A stretch of DNA of 64,000 bases from an uncultured Lachnospiraceae bacterium (lineage in GTDB: Bacteria; Bacillota; Clostridia; Lachnospirales; Lachnospiraceae): assembly GCA_910584585.1 (NCBI GenBank), contig CAJUBP010000003.1, positions 1 through 64,000 on the forward strand, given 5' to 3'. Each line of letters opens with the position of its first letter. The stretch's first letter is position 1. A program made the position numbers and the translations under genes. The notes beneath the pieces were generated by a model that saw only the letters and a list, made by a program, of their open reading frames with translations, searched no databases and had not been told where the DNA came from. Shown in pieces: positions 52,557 to 62,933 of the stretch.

Positions 52557-53459
52557 TTACTCTTCTTCCCGGTAGCCGAAATTTTTAATCAGAAAATCGC
52601 TGTCACGCCAGTCTTTCTTGACCTTCACCCATAACTTTAAGTTCACCTGACGCTCTAACATTTTTTCAATTTCGAACCTGGCGTTGCTGCCTATTTTTTT
52701 CAGCATTGCGCCGCCTTTTCCGATAATAATTCCCTTGTGAGAGTTCCGCTCACAGATAATAGTGGCCTCGATATCTGTAATCCTGCCGTTTTTGCGTTCC
52801 TTCATCCGTTCTATGGTAACGGCGATTCCATGGGGAATCTCTTCATTCAATGCATGAAGAGATTTTTCACGGATAATTTCCGCCACAATCTGCCGTTCCG
52901 GCTGATCGGTAACGGTGTCCTCATCATAGAACATCGGGCCGTAAGGCAGGTATTTAAAAATCAGATCCGTTAAAATTTCCGTATTTTCTCCCCGCAGAGC
53001 TGACAGCGGAACGATTTCCGCAAAGTCATATTCCGTCCGGTAAGTCTCTATGGCGGCAAGGACTGCCTCTGGTTTCACCGTGTCTGTTTTGTTAATCACC
53101 AGAATCACCGGGGTGGTTATCTTATTCAGCTTTTCTATAATATGCCGCTCACCGGCTCCGATAAAACTGGTAGGCTCCACCAGCCACAGCACTGCGTCCA
53201 CATCCTGCAGCGTTTGTTCCGCTGCGTTTACCATATACTCCCCCAGCTTATTCCTGGCTTTGTGGATACCCGGCGTGTCTACAAAAACAATCTGCCCTTT
53301 TTCTTCTGTATACACCGTCTGAATGCGGTTTCTGGTGGTCTGGGGCTTCTTGGAAGTGATGGCGATCTTCTGTCCGATTAAATGGTTCATCAATGTGGAT
53401 TTCCCCACATTCGGCCTTCCAATCAATGTCACAAATCCTGATTTAAATGTCTGATCCAT
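52557..53459 (-). CDS. era: GTPase Era
   Basis: This 300-residue 16S-rRNA-binding GTPase has GRPNVGKST, DTPGIHKARNKLGEYM, NKTD and a C-terminal KH domain (NSHKGIIIGKGGAMLKKIGSNAR with the GKGG loop). In line with the M16 peptidase upstream and yqzL-recO downstream. Confidence 0.97.
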   Translation of the reverse strand: MDQTFKSGFVTLIGRPNVGKSTLMNHLIGQKIAITSKKPQTTRNRIQTVYTEEKGQIVFVDTPGIHKARNKLGEYMVNAAEQTLQDVDAVLWLVEPTSFIGAGERHIIEKLNKITTPVILVINKTDTVKPEAVLAAIETYRTEYDFAEIVPLSALRGENTEILTDLIFKYLPYGPMFYDEDTVTDQPERQIVAEIIREKSLHALNEEIPHGIAVTIERMKERKNGRITDIEATIICERNSHKGIIIGKGGAMLKKIGSNARFEIEKMLERQVNLKLWVKVKKDWRDSDFLIKNFGYREEE

Positions 53460-53504
53460 ATCCTCTCCTTCGCTTTTGCCGCAAAATAATTCTTTGAAAC
53501 TGTT

Positions 53505-56420
53505 TTAGAAAAGGTTCTTCAGCTCCAGAAACAGTTCTTTTTCTTCCTTTAATTTCTCTTCGTTTCCGATGACGCAGAATGCGTTTTCCTGTAAAATTGC
53601 CCTCACAATACCGGACAGACTTCGGATATCCTTCTGTGAGGCCTGCAGGATTTCCTCCCGTTCTTTTTGAAGCATCTCTTCTGTGATTCCCGTAAGGTAA
53701 GCGGTGGCGCTCCTTCCTGTTTTTCCCGCCGGCGTCAGCGGAGCGTCTACGGCGCTGAAAGTCCCCAGGATGTACCCTGTCATCTCTTTCTCCGTTGCCT
53801 GGAATTGATCCAGATATTCTGGAATTCCGTCATAAACTTCATTGGTTTTGGACAGGTTCGGATCCCGGTAAGAGGTAAAATAGCCGTCTCCCCTTCTGGT
53901 AAATCCGCTCATGCAGCCGTAAGCCCCGCCTTTTACCCGAATGTTGAGCCAAAGATAATCATAGCTTAACAAAACTTTCAGAATCCGCAGGGTTCCCGTA
54001 TATTCAAATCCCGCCTGCTTAAAATTACCGGCCCGGGAGACATACTGTACCTGGGACGCGTCCAGAAAACCTTCGTTTTTCTTTTCCAGGGAAAGGGAAA
54101 TCTCTGGCTTCTTTGGACTTTGCTCTGAAAGGACAGCTTTTATCGCAGGAATTTCTTTTTCCAAAGCTTCCATCCCTTCCGGTTCCGCGCCGACGCTGAA
54201 CATCAGATTGTCTCTGCAAAAAATCCTCTGCATCAAAGATTCTAATTTGCCGCTGAGGAAATCTTTTTTTGCGTCAAAATGCTCTTCCAGATCTTTCACC
54301 AGCTGATAGAATTCAATTCCCTGAACCATATCGGTATAGCGGGCGCTCTCTGAAAAATAAGACATGGCCCGTATGGATGAGACGGAATGCCCGCTGGAAC
54401 TTAAGGACATCTGCAGCCGGGATTTTAACTGTGCCAGAATCTCGTAGAGACGCTCCTGTCTGCGGAAATTGCTTCCAGAGAGAATCTCCCTCACAATCTC
54501 CATGGTCTTTGGAATTTCATGGTACAAAGTCTTTACTTTCACTTCATATTTCAGAAGAATACGATCCTCTTTTACATGAGGATAAATGCCGATTTCACTG
54601 AAAATTCCTCCGGTGTGAAGATTGATTTCATTGGCAAGTTCCTGAAAACTGTGGGAATCTGTATCCACATAGCCAAGCACAGATTTTAAGACGCCAAGCC
54701 AGGGAATCTCTTCTTTCGCAATTTGGCCCGCGTCAAAAATCAGGCTGAAATAAGCAATTCCATTGGTGTCAATATCGTGGCACAGCATCAGGGTATCGTC
54801 TGTCCTGTGTTCCCGGATATATAATTTTTCTCCGGTTTTTTTGATGTCGTCTCTGGAAAGCATGGGTATTTTGTCCAGATCCTCCGGCGCGGAAGGCTCC
54901 TCCTGATACTGTTTCAGATGCCGGGTAAAATCAACCACTGCCTGCTGCTCTTCCAGAGACAGGGATGCTTTGTATTCCGCCAGTTTCTTTGCCAGCGCTT
55001 CCTCTCTTTCGGCATTCAGCCCGTATTTCGGTTCCGCGATCACTACAGAGGCATGAGGATTATCCAGGAAATATTTCTGCACCAATTCTTCAAAATATCC
55101 AGTTTCTGTCTGAGCCTTTAAATATTCAATAATTTCCAGTTCTTCCAGATGCAGAAAAGGCTGAGCTTCATCATAAATCCAACTGTCCAGACACTTAATG
55201 CCCAAGAGAAGCCCTTTGGGGAAAGAGCCATAGTCCGCCTCCCGATACCGGAATTCAAAGCTGTTGAGTCCGGCCATCAAAGATTTCCGGTTAATGCCCT
55301 GGCTTACCTGTTCTTTCAGAACCTTTTGAATGATATTTAAGAATTCCTCTTTCTGCTGCAGATTGCTATTCTTTACAATGATAGAAAACAGAGGCTGCAG
55401 GCTGCTGCAGTCATAGGAAGCCATAACATCCTTGCCGATCCCGGCATCTAAAAGCGCCTGTTTCAAGGGAGCGCCCGGCGCGCTCAGCAGCGCATAGTCC
55501 AGAATATCAAAAGCAACGTACAGCGTTTTATCCAAAATGGTTTCAATACTCACGTTATAAGACAAATAGGCGTTGTCCTTTAACTCTTCGCCGCTGGCGA
55601 TATTGTAAGGAATGACAATTTCCCGGCGCCCCTGAAACGGCTTTTGGGTCTTTATCTCAGAATCCACCGAAATTTTGTCATATTTGCTGAGGTATTCCCG
55701 ATCAATCCAGTCTAATTTTTCCTCCATATCCATATTTCCGTAGAGGTAAATATAGGAATTGCAGGGATGGTAGTATTTCTGGTGAAAGGCCAGAAACTGT
55801 TCATAGGTCAGTTCTGGAATATTTTCCGGATTTCCGCCGGATTCAAAAGCATAAGAAGTATCCGGATAAAGGCTGCTTAAAATCTCCCGTTCCAGAACTC
55901 CGTCAGGAGAGGAAAAGGCGCCTTTCATTTCATTATATACCACGCCGTTGATGGTAAGGGGAGCATCCAGCGCTTCCATCTCATAATGCCAGCCCTCCTG
56001 GCAGAAAATTTCTTTGTATTTATAAATATTGGGATGGAAAACCGCGTCCATATAGACCTCCATCAGATTCTGAAAGTCCTTGTCATTGCAGCTTGCCAGA
56101 GGATAAATGGTTTTGTCCGGATAGGTCATGGCATTCAAAAATGTATTCAGGGAACTTTTAGCCAATTCCACAAAAGGATCTTTGACGGGATATTTTTCCG
56201 AACCGCACAGTACGGAGTGTTCCAGAATATGCGCCGCCCCGGTGCTGTCTAAAGACGGGGTGCGGAATCCCACATAGAATACTTTATTGTCGTCCTGATT
56301 GGAGATCAGGCAGATTCTGGCTCCGCTTTTCTTATGTTTCAGCAGGAAACCCTCAGACTTAATATCCTCTAAGTGTTTTTCTTCCAGCAAATCATATGCG
56401 CTGCAATTTTTCAGATTCAT
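53505..56420 (-). CDS. M16C insulinase-family metallopeptidase
   Basis: This 971-residue PreP/falcilysin-type peptidase has the inverted zinc motif HxxEH in AAHILEHSVLCGSEKYPVKDPF (about residues 62-82), followed by EMKGAFSSPD and a C-terminal M16 repeat with GGAYGCMSGFTRRGDGYFTSYRDPN. Probably cytoplasmic (no signal peptide) and active on oligopeptides. Located 45 bases before era. Confidence 0.94.
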   Translation of the reverse strand: MNLKNCSAYDLLEEKHLEDIKSEGFLLKHKKSGARICLISNQDDNKVFYVGFRTPSLDSTGAAHILEHSVLCGSEKYPVKDPFVELAKSSLNTFLNAMTYPDKTIYPLASCNDKDFQNLMEVYMDAVFHPNIYKYKEIFCQEGWHYEMEALDAPLTINGVVYNEMKGAFSSPDGVLEREILSSLYPDTSYAFESGGNPENIPELTYEQFLAFHQKYYHPCNSYIYLYGNMDMEEKLDWIDREYLSKYDKISVDSEIKTQKPFQGRREIVIPYNIASGEELKDNAYLSYNVSIETILDKTLYVAFDILDYALLSAPGAPLKQALLDAGIGKDVMASYDCSSLQPLFSIIVKNSNLQQKEEFLNIIQKVLKEQVSQGINRKSLMAGLNSFEFRYREADYGSFPKGLLLGIKCLDSWIYDEAQPFLHLEELEIIEYLKAQTETGYFEELVQKYFLDNPHASVVIAEPKYGLNAEREEALAKKLAEYKASLSLEEQQAVVDFTRHLKQYQEEPSAPEDLDKIPMLSRDDIKKTGEKLYIREHRTDDTLMLCHDIDTNGIAYFSLIFDAGQIAKEEIPWLGVLKSVLGYVDTDSHSFQELANEINLHTGGIFSEIGIYPHVKEDRILLKYEVKVKTLYHEIPKTMEIVREILSGSNFRRQERLYEILAQLKSRLQMSLSSSGHSVSSIRAMSYFSESARYTDMVQGIEFYQLVKDLEEHFDAKKDFLSGKLESLMQRIFCRDNLMFSVGAEPEGMEALEKEIPAIKAVLSEQSPKKPEISLSLEKKNEGFLDASQVQYVSRAGNFKQAGFEYTGTLRILKVLLSYDYLWLNIRVKGGAYGCMSGFTRRGDGYFTSYRDPNLSKTNEVYDGIPEYLDQFQATEKEMTGYILGTFSAVDAPLTPAGKTGRSATAYLTGITEEMLQKEREEILQASQKDIRSLSGIVRAILQENAFCVIGNEEKLKEEKELFLELKNLF

Positions 56421-56517
56421 TTTCGTTCTTCCTTTCTGCTTCTTTTTATGTTTTCTATCTTATCTTTGTCAGCCGCTTTCCCGAGTTTTTGGACTATTCC
56501 TCAGTGGAAGCCGGCTG

Positions 56518-57441
56518 TCATGATTTCAGATTAACTGTCAGATGGCGATAGGGAATCTCAATCTGATTTTCATCAAAGACTTCTTTCACGCGTTCATTTA
56601 AATGCCATTTTACCTTCCAGTAATCCTCTGCCGCTACCCAGAGCCGGCAGCCCAATTTGACGCTGCTGTCCTCCAGCGCATCCACAAAAACCTGCCATTC
56701 CGCCTCTTCTATCCGCGACGGTTCCGCCAACAATATATCTGTCAAAAGCTCTTTGGCACGCCGGATGTCTGTTTCATAAGATACGCCCACATACACATCC
56801 ACTCTCCGCCTGTCCTGCTGGGTGACGTTGGTCAGGCTGGCATTGGCCAGGGTTCCGTTGGGAATCACCACCGTCCGGTTATCCGGCGTTGACAGCTTAG
56901 TATAAAAAATCATAATCTCTGCCACAGTTCCTTCATTTCCGTGGGTATCTTCCATAATATAATCCCCCACTTTAAAAGGTTTAAACAGCAGAATCAGAAC
57001 GCCGCCCGCAAAGTTGGATAGACTGCCCTGAAGGGCAAGGCCCAGAGCCAGGCCTGCTGAACCCAGCACTGCCACTACGGAGGTCGTCTCTAATCCAAGC
57101 TGATTGACTACTGCAATGAGCAGAATCAGATACAGGGTAATTTTGGCACAGGAATCCAGAAACTGCTTCACTCCTTCGTCCACTCCGGATCGTTCCAGAG
57201 CCCGCCGCAAAAGCTTCCTAAGCCACCGGATTATTTTTTTGCCGATGAAATAAATCAGAAGGGCAATGACAACCCGAAGGGCAAAATCAATCAGGTGGGG
57301 AACCATATCATTCAGATACCCTTTCAGCACGTCTGGTTTTGCAACCTTTTCTAACTGCTGAAGTTCCGCCAGATTATCTGTGATGGATTCCGCCAGTAAG
57401 ATTTTTTCTGTCAGATAATTTGCCGTACTTGTCAAAAACAT
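56518..57441 (-). CDS. Small-conductance mechanosensitive channel (MscS family)
   Basis: This 307-residue MscS protein has three transmembrane helices in residues 50-150; the pore helix carries GSAGLALGLALQGSLSNFAGGVLILLFKPFKVGDYI, the MscS signature. A beta domain and a mixed C-terminal domain follow. Independent transcription unit, divergent from the HD-domain gene. Confidence 0.95.
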   Translation of the reverse strand: MFLTSTANYLTEKILLAESITDNLAELQQLEKVAKPDVLKGYLNDMVPHLIDFALRVVIALLIYFIGKKIIRWLRKLLRRALERSGVDEGVKQFLDSCAKITLYLILLIAVVNQLGLETTSVVAVLGSAGLALGLALQGSLSNFAGGVLILLFKPFKVGDYIMEDTHGNEGTVAEIMIFYTKLSTPDNRTVVIPNGTLANASLTNVTQQDRRRVDVYVGVSYETDIRRAKELLTDILLAEPSRIEEAEWQVFVDALEDSSVKLGCRLWVAAEDYWKVKWHLNERVKEVFDENQIEIPYRHLTVNLKS

Positions 57442-57485
57442 TTCGCTTCTCCTTTGTCTCAGGCGTCTGTCACCCTATTGTTCTG

Positions 57486-57514
57486 TTGACACCTGAATGT
57501 AAATTCACTATAAT
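57486..57514 (+). promoter_or_regulatory. Consensus promoter of the HD-domain gene
   Basis: TTGACA (57486-57491), spacer 17, TATAAT (57509-57514): exact consensus. Confidence 0.85.
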
Positions 57515-57587
57515 TATTATAGTATAATATTTGCGTCGCAAAGGCAAACAATATTTTCAAATGAAATACAAAAAGGAGGTAATGTAC

Positions 57588-58859
57588 ATGAGCAGTTCCC
57601 AACTAATTAATATCGTAGACGTCATTTGCCATTCGTTCCGGCACCTGGATCCGCGTCTGATTGATCACGGTGAACGCGTTGCATATATTCTGATGAAAAT
57701 GCTGACAGACACTAGTTACTACACGAAGCAGGAAAAGCAGGATATTTTCATGCTGGGGCTGCTTCACGATATCGGCGCCTACAAAGAGGAAGAAATCGAT
57801 TCTATGCTGAGTTTTGACATGAATGATTCCATGGAACATTCTGTGTTCGGATACCTTTTGCTGCAGAACTTTTCCCCGCTTGCGGATTACGCGGATATTG
57901 TTTTGTATCATCACCACTGCAATGCCCAGTATTATCCGGTTCCCATCGGAAATTATCACAGGGACATGGCCCGGCTGATTTACCTGGCAGACCGCATTGA
58001 TATTTTCTGCGTGCTGAACAACGCTGAGAACCTGAATTCATTTTTAGACAGATACAGCGAAGCTGTATTTCCCAGCGCCGGGATCCGCTGGTTTCATGAG
58101 GCAGATAGGAAATACCGGATTCTGGAACGCCTCCAGGACAAAACTTACCAGGAAGAGGTGGCCGCCTATACCAAAGAACATCTGCCCCTGTCAGAAGAGC
58201 AGATTCACAAATATTTGATGACCTTTATTTTCTCCGTAGATTTCCGAAATGAATCTACGGCTCTCCACACCAGTTACGCAGTGTATTTAACAGAAAATCT
58301 GTCTCACACGCTGCATCTGCCCGCTGCATCTGCCAAAACGGTACAGCTTGCCGCCATGCTGCACAACATCGGAAAAGTGGCGCTGCCCTCGGATCTGGCC
58401 AATGCAGACGACTATGACTGCTATTTAAAGGAATTATATCAGAATTCTACGATGGATGTTACCCAAAAAATACTGTCCGGCACAGTAGATGCTCAGATTC
58501 TTAAAATTATCCAGGAATCTTTCCGGATTTTGAAATGCTGGTCCCAGCAGGAACCTTTGACTTTCACTTCTTCTCCGGCAGGGGAAATTGTGGCCCTTTC
58601 TTATTTCATCAGCAATATGATGATTCCGGGCGGGCATATTTCTTACCGTCCGAATCTGGTTGGATTTTTAAAAGAACGATACAAGATCTGCAATATGGAC
58701 AGCGCCATTCTGATGGCGTTGGAAAAATATTTCCCGCAGATTATGGAGCAGACCCGCTCTTCCTGCGAGTCCATGTTCCGCACTTACCACCATGTGATGG
58801 ATGAATTTCACTATCTGAATACAATACTCCTTCATTACAATACAAAGTATCAGCAGTAA
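57588..58859 (+). CDS. Protein with two HD domains
   Basis: This 423-residue protein has a first HD domain (residues 15-130) with DHGERVAYILMKML, LLHDIGAYKEEE and YHHHC. The second (230-330) has the HD pair changed to AAMLHNIGKVALPS (His-Asn), so its metal site is probably lost. HD-GYP-like signalling is possible but the GYP motif is not seen. ATG 57588 is favoured over 57531 and 57582 by AAAGGAGGT seven bases before it. Confidence 0.8.
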   Translation: MSSSQLINIVDVICHSFRHLDPRLIDHGERVAYILMKMLTDTSYYTKQEKQDIFMLGLLHDIGAYKEEEIDSMLSFDMNDSMEHSVFGYLLLQNFSPLADYADIVLYHHHCNAQYYPVPIGNYHRDMARLIYLADRIDIFCVLNNAENLNSFLDRYSEAVFPSAGIRWFHEADRKYRILERLQDKTYQEEVAAYTKEHLPLSEEQIHKYLMTFIFSVDFRNESTALHTSYAVYLTENLSHTLHLPAASAKTVQLAAMLHNIGKVALPSDLANADDYDCYLKELYQNSTMDVTQKILSGTVDAQILKIIQESFRILKCWSQQEPLTFTSSPAGEIVALSYFISNMMIPGGHISYRPNLVGFLKERYKICNMDSAILMALEKYFPQIMEQTRSSCESMFRTYHHVMDEFHYLNTILLHYNTKYQQ

Positions 58860-58868
58860 TGATGACAA

Positions 58869-58900
58869 GGGGAACCGGCTGTAAGGCAAGCCGGCTCCCC
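58869..58900. terminator. GC-rich hairpin between HD gene and serA
   Basis: Arms GGGGAACCGGCT (58869-58880) and AGCCGGCTCCCC (58889-58900), one mismatch, between converging genes. Little T run, so strength is unsure. Confidence 0.6.
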
Positions 58901-58922
58901 CTGAATTTGGGACAGTTCCCTA

Positions 58923-60086
58923 TTATTTTACCACTCTTACTTTCAATACGCTGTCTATCTTTTTCAGCTGCTCAATCGCCGCTTCTGTAACCGGAGAATC
59001 TATGTCCAGAAGAGAATACGCATAGTCGCCCCGGCTCTTATTGGTCATATCTGAAATATTGATGTTGTTCTCCGCCATAACTGCAGTATATTTTCCAATA
59101 ATACCTTTGACATTCTTGTGAAGGATCGCCACGCGGCCTGCCCCGGAGCAGACGCCCATATCACAATTGGGATAATTCACGGAATTGCGGATATTTCCGT
59201 TTTCTAAGAAATCTTTCACTTCCTGAACAGCCATAACTGCGCAGTTATCTTCGGATTCTTCCGTGGACGCGCCCAAATGGGGGATCAGGATGCATCCTTC
59301 CTGGCCTGCTGTGACGCTGTTGGGAAAATCAGAGACGTATTTCTTTACTTTTCCCTCTTTGATAGCTTCTAAAATTGCCTCTTCATCCACCAGTAAATCT
59401 CTTGCGAAGTTCAAAACCACAACGCCGTCTTTCATCTGCGCAAAAGCTTCCTTGTTCAGCATCTTTTTGGTATCTTCCAACAGCGGAACGTGGATGGTGA
59501 TGTAATCGCACTCCCGGTAAATGTCTTCCACATTGCTGATATGTTTGACATTCCGAGACAGGCTCCAGGCAGCATTGACAGAAATAAAGGGATCGTAGCC
59601 GTATACGTCCATGCCAAGATGGGTAGCCGCATTGGCTACTTTGACGCCGATGGCCCCAAGCCCGATAACGCCTAATTTCTTGCCGGCAATTTCGCGTCCG
59701 GCAAAGGCTTTTTTGGCCTTTTCCACATCCTTGCTGATGGTTTCGCTTTCCTTATTTTCCAGCACCCAGTTAATTCCCCCGGTAATGTCACGGGAGGCCA
59801 GCAGCATTCCCGCAAATACCAGCTCTTTGACGCCGTTTGCGTTGGCCCCGGGGGTATTGAATACCACAATTCCCTGCTCTGCGCATTTCTCCAGCGGAAT
59901 ATTGTTTACTCCGGCCCCTGCCCGGGCAACGGCACAGAGCCCTTCTGGCAGCTCCATGTCATGCATGGCGGCGCTTCTTACCAGAACTGCCTGCGCTTCG
60001 TTCATATCTTCGGTCTTCTTATAATCCTGGCTGAACAAATCCAGGCCCACATTGGCAATGGGATTTAAGCAATGATATTGGAACAT
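58923..60086 (-). CDS. serA: D-3-phosphoglycerate dehydrogenase
   Basis: This 387-residue enzyme has the NAD-binding GLGAIGVKVANAATHLG, catalytic Arg in NFARDLLVDEE, the YVSDFPN Glu/Asp position and HLGASTEESEDN, and a C-terminal ACT domain (about 315-387) likely for serine feedback. First step of serine synthesis. It starts one base after serC; ATG 60086 is behind AGAGGAG. Confidence 0.93.
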   Translation of the reverse strand: MFQYHCLNPIANVGLDLFSQDYKKTEDMNEAQAVLVRSAAMHDMELPEGLCAVARAGAGVNNIPLEKCAEQGIVVFNTPGANANGVKELVFAGMLLASRDITGGINWVLENKESETISKDVEKAKKAFAGREIAGKKLGVIGLGAIGVKVANAATHLGMDVYGYDPFISVNAAWSLSRNVKHISNVEDIYRECDYITIHVPLLEDTKKMLNKEAFAQMKDGVVVLNFARDLLVDEEAILEAIKEGKVKKYVSDFPNSVTAGQEGCILIPHLGASTEESEDNCAVMAVQEVKDFLENGNIRNSVNYPNCDMGVCSGAGRVAILHKNVKGIIGKYTAVMAENNINISDMTNKSRGDYAYSLLDIDSPVTEAAIEQLKKIDSVLKVRVVK

Positions 60087-60087
60087 T

Positions 60088-61167
60088 TTAATTCTCCTCT
60101 TCAAATTTTTTCATAAAGGCCACCAGTTTCTCCACGCCCTCTTTCGGCATGGCATTATAAATGCTGGCCCGCATTCCGCCTACGGTTCTGTGTCCTTTCA
60201 AGTTCACAAATCCTGCAGCTTCCGCTTCTTTTACAAATTTGGCGTCCAGATCTTTATCGCCTGTGATAAAAGGTACGTTCATCAGAGAGCGGTCTTCTTT
60301 TCTCACAGTTCCCCGGAACATTTTGCTTCCGTCCAGGAAATCATATAAAATTTTGGCTTTTTCTTCGTTGCGCTGCTTCATGGCCTCTAAACCGCCCATT
60401 TTTTTCAGCCATTGGAATACCTTTCCGCAGATGTAAATGCCGTAGGCCGGCGGCGTATTGTAGAGGGACTCCGCGTCTGCGTGGGTTTTATATTTCAGCA
60501 TGGTGGGCGTGCCGGGCAGGGTGTCTTCTGTAATCAAATCTTCCCGGATGATGACAATTACCACGCCTGCAGGCCCGATGTTCTTCTGAACTCCGCCGTA
60601 GATAATGCCGTATTTGGATACGTCCACCGGCTCAGATAAGAAGCAGGAGGACACGTCCGCCACCAAAATGTGCCCTTTGGTATTGGGCAATGTTTTATAT
60701 TTTGTTCCGTAAATCGTATTGTTCTCACAGATATAGACGTAATCCGCATCCTCAGGAATATCCAAATCGGAGCAGTCTGGGATATAGGAAAATGTCTCAT
60801 CCTCAGAGGAAGCCACCTTTACGGCTTCTCCGTAAATCTGTGCCTCCTGAAACGCCTTTTTGGCCCACTGGCCGGTGATAATATAAGCGGCTTTTTTGTT
60901 TTTCATCAGGTTCATAGGGATCATGGCAAACTGCTGGGAAGCCCCGCCCTGTAAAAACAATACTTTATAGTTATCGGGAATATTCATCAGCTCCCGCAAA
61001 TCGGCCTCTGCTGTTTTGATAATGCTGTCATATACCTTGGAGCGGTGGCTCATTTCCATGACGGACATGCCGCTTCTCTGATAATCCAGCATTTCATCTG
61101 CTGCCTGCTGTAAAACCTCTTCCGGCAGAACCGCCGGTCCTGCGGAAAAATTGTAAACTCTGCTCAT
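60088..61167 (-). CDS. serC: Phosphoserine aminotransferase
   Basis: This 359-residue PLP enzyme starts MSRVYNFSAGPAVLPEEVLQQAADEM. The PLP Lys is in YGGVQKNIGPAG. VGGMRASIYNAMPKEGVEKL is at the end. ATG 61167 follows AGGAGG. Second step of serine synthesis; cotranscribed with serA. Confidence 0.96.
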   Translation of the reverse strand: MSRVYNFSAGPAVLPEEVLQQAADEMLDYQRSGMSVMEMSHRSKVYDSIIKTAEADLRELMNIPDNYKVLFLQGGASQQFAMIPMNLMKNKKAAYIITGQWAKKAFQEAQIYGEAVKVASSEDETFSYIPDCSDLDIPEDADYVYICENNTIYGTKYKTLPNTKGHILVADVSSCFLSEPVDVSKYGIIYGGVQKNIGPAGVVIVIIREDLITEDTLPGTPTMLKYKTHADAESLYNTPPAYGIYICGKVFQWLKKMGGLEAMKQRNEEKAKILYDFLDGSKMFRGTVRKEDRSLMNVPFITGDKDLDAKFVKEAEAAGFVNLKGHRTVGGMRASIYNAMPKEGVEKLVAFMKKFEEEN

Positions 61168-61205
61168 TGTTGTCCTCCTCTTTCTTATCTGTATCATGCG
61201 CAATT

Positions 61206-62885
61206 TCAGTTTTGCCGCATATCTCCTTCATCGAATGCTTCGCTGATAGCAGCTCCCGGCGCCACCATAGGCCACACCTTATCGTCGCTGTCTATCATAC
61301 AGTCAATCACTGCCGGCATATCATCGGCAAGGGCTTTCTGGAAAGCTTCTGCAAATTCTTCCCGGGTGGAAGCCCGGTACCCCTTCGCTCCCATGGCTTC
61401 AGCCAGTTTTACAAAATCCACGCTGTCATTTAAGACGGTTGCGGAATAATGCTGCTCATAAAATAGGGTCTGCCACTGGCGCACCATGCCCAGCACATGG
61501 TTATTGACCACCACCTGAATCAAAGGAAGCTTCTGGCGCACCGCTGTGGCGATTTCATTCATATTCATACGGAAGCAGCCGTCCCCGGCAATATTGACCA
61601 CCTGTTTTCCCGGATTGGCAATCTGCGCTCCGATGGCCGCTCCCAGGCCGTAGCCCATGGTTCCAAGCCCTCCGGAGGTAATCAGGGTACGGGGCTTTTT
61701 ATAGCGGTAGAACTGGGCTGCCCACATCTGATGCTGGCCTACTTCAGTCACCATAATGGCGTCGCCCTTGGTCTGACGGTAAATCTCTTCAATGAGATAA
61801 GGGCCGTTCAGGCCGTCTCCCTGATATTTCAGAGGATATGCCTTTTTGTATTCCATAATCTTTGCGATCCATTCCTCATGGTTCTGCTGCTCCAAACGCT
61901 GATTTAACCGCGTTAAAATTTCTTTGATGTCTCCGATTACATGAGCGTCGGTGACAATATTTTTATTGATTTCAGCCGGATCCACATCAAATTGAAGGAT
62001 CTTGGCGTGACTGGCAAATTTTTGGGCGTTGCCGGTTACCCGGTCGCTGAATCTGACGCCGACTGCAATCAGCAAATCACATTCGCTGACGCCGTAATTA
62101 GAAGTTTTTGTCCCGTGCATTCCCAGCATTCCGGTGTACAGGCTGTGGTTTCCGTCAAAAGCCCCCTTCCCCATCAGGGAATCAGCGACGGGCGTCTGAA
62201 CTTTCTCCACAAATTTCAGAAGTTCCTGGCTGGCTTCCGAAATCACGGCTCCGCCGCCTGCAAACAGATAGGGCCTTTTGGATTTTCGGATCATATCCAC
62301 AGCCTGATTCAGCGCTTCCTCTGTAATTTTTTCACAGCAGCGCTTCTCCGGTTTGATGGTAACCGGATGGAATTCTGTCTGATTGGAAGTGACGTCCTTC
62401 GGGATATCCACTAAAACCGGTCCCGGCCGTCCTCTTCTTGCAATCCGAAATGCCCGGCGGATGGTATCGGCCAGTTTTTCTACTTCCTTTACAATAAAGT
62501 TATGCTTGGTAATAGGCGTTGTGATTCCTGCAATGTCAATTTCCTGAAAACTGTCTTTTCCAAGCAGCGGAACTGTCACATTACAGGTAATTGCCACCAT
62601 AGGTACAGAATCCATATAGGCTGTGGCAATTCCGGTTACCAGGTTGGTGGCTCCCGGCCCTGATGTGGCCAGGCACACGCCTACTTTTCCGGTAGAACGG
62701 GCGTATCCGTCCGCCGCATGGCTCGCGCCCTGTTCATGGGAGGTCAGAACATGTTTGATCTCATGTCTGTGTTTATATAATTCATCATACACATTTAAAA
62801 TGGCTCCTCCCGGATAACCAAAGACAGTATCCACACCTTGCTCTTTCAGACATTCTATCACAATCTGTGCTCCTGTCAGCTGCAT
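61206..62885 (-). CDS. ilvB: Acetolactate synthase large subunit
   Basis: This 559-residue ThDP enzyme has FGYPGGAILNVYDEL, the catalytic Glu in TSHEQGASHAADGYAR, and the ThDP motif GDGCFRMNMNEIATAVRQKLPLIQVVVNN. Long upstream frame discarded; ATG 62885 is behind GAGAGG. First step of branched-chain amino acid synthesis. No small subunit in the window. Confidence 0.95.
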   Translation of the reverse strand: MQLTGAQIVIECLKEQGVDTVFGYPGGAILNVYDELYKHRHEIKHVLTSHEQGASHAADGYARSTGKVGVCLATSGPGATNLVTGIATAYMDSVPMVAITCNVTVPLLGKDSFQEIDIAGITTPITKHNFIVKEVEKLADTIRRAFRIARRGRPGPVLVDIPKDVTSNQTEFHPVTIKPEKRCCEKITEEALNQAVDMIRKSKRPYLFAGGGAVISEASQELLKFVEKVQTPVADSLMGKGAFDGNHSLYTGMLGMHGTKTSNYGVSECDLLIAVGVRFSDRVTGNAQKFASHAKILQFDVDPAEINKNIVTDAHVIGDIKEILTRLNQRLEQQNHEEWIAKIMEYKKAYPLKYQGDGLNGPYLIEEIYRQTKGDAIMVTEVGQHQMWAAQFYRYKKPRTLITSGGLGTMGYGLGAAIGAQIANPGKQVVNIAGDGCFRMNMNEIATAVRQKLPLIQVVVNNHVLGMVRQWQTLFYEQHYSATVLNDSVDFVKLAEAMGAKGYRASTREEFAEAFQKALADDMPAVIDCMIDSDDKVWPMVAPGAAISEAFDEGDMRQN

Positions 62886-62933
62886 ATTTTTCCTCTCTTT
62901 CCGGACAGACGGCAAACGCCGCCTCTCTTCCTG

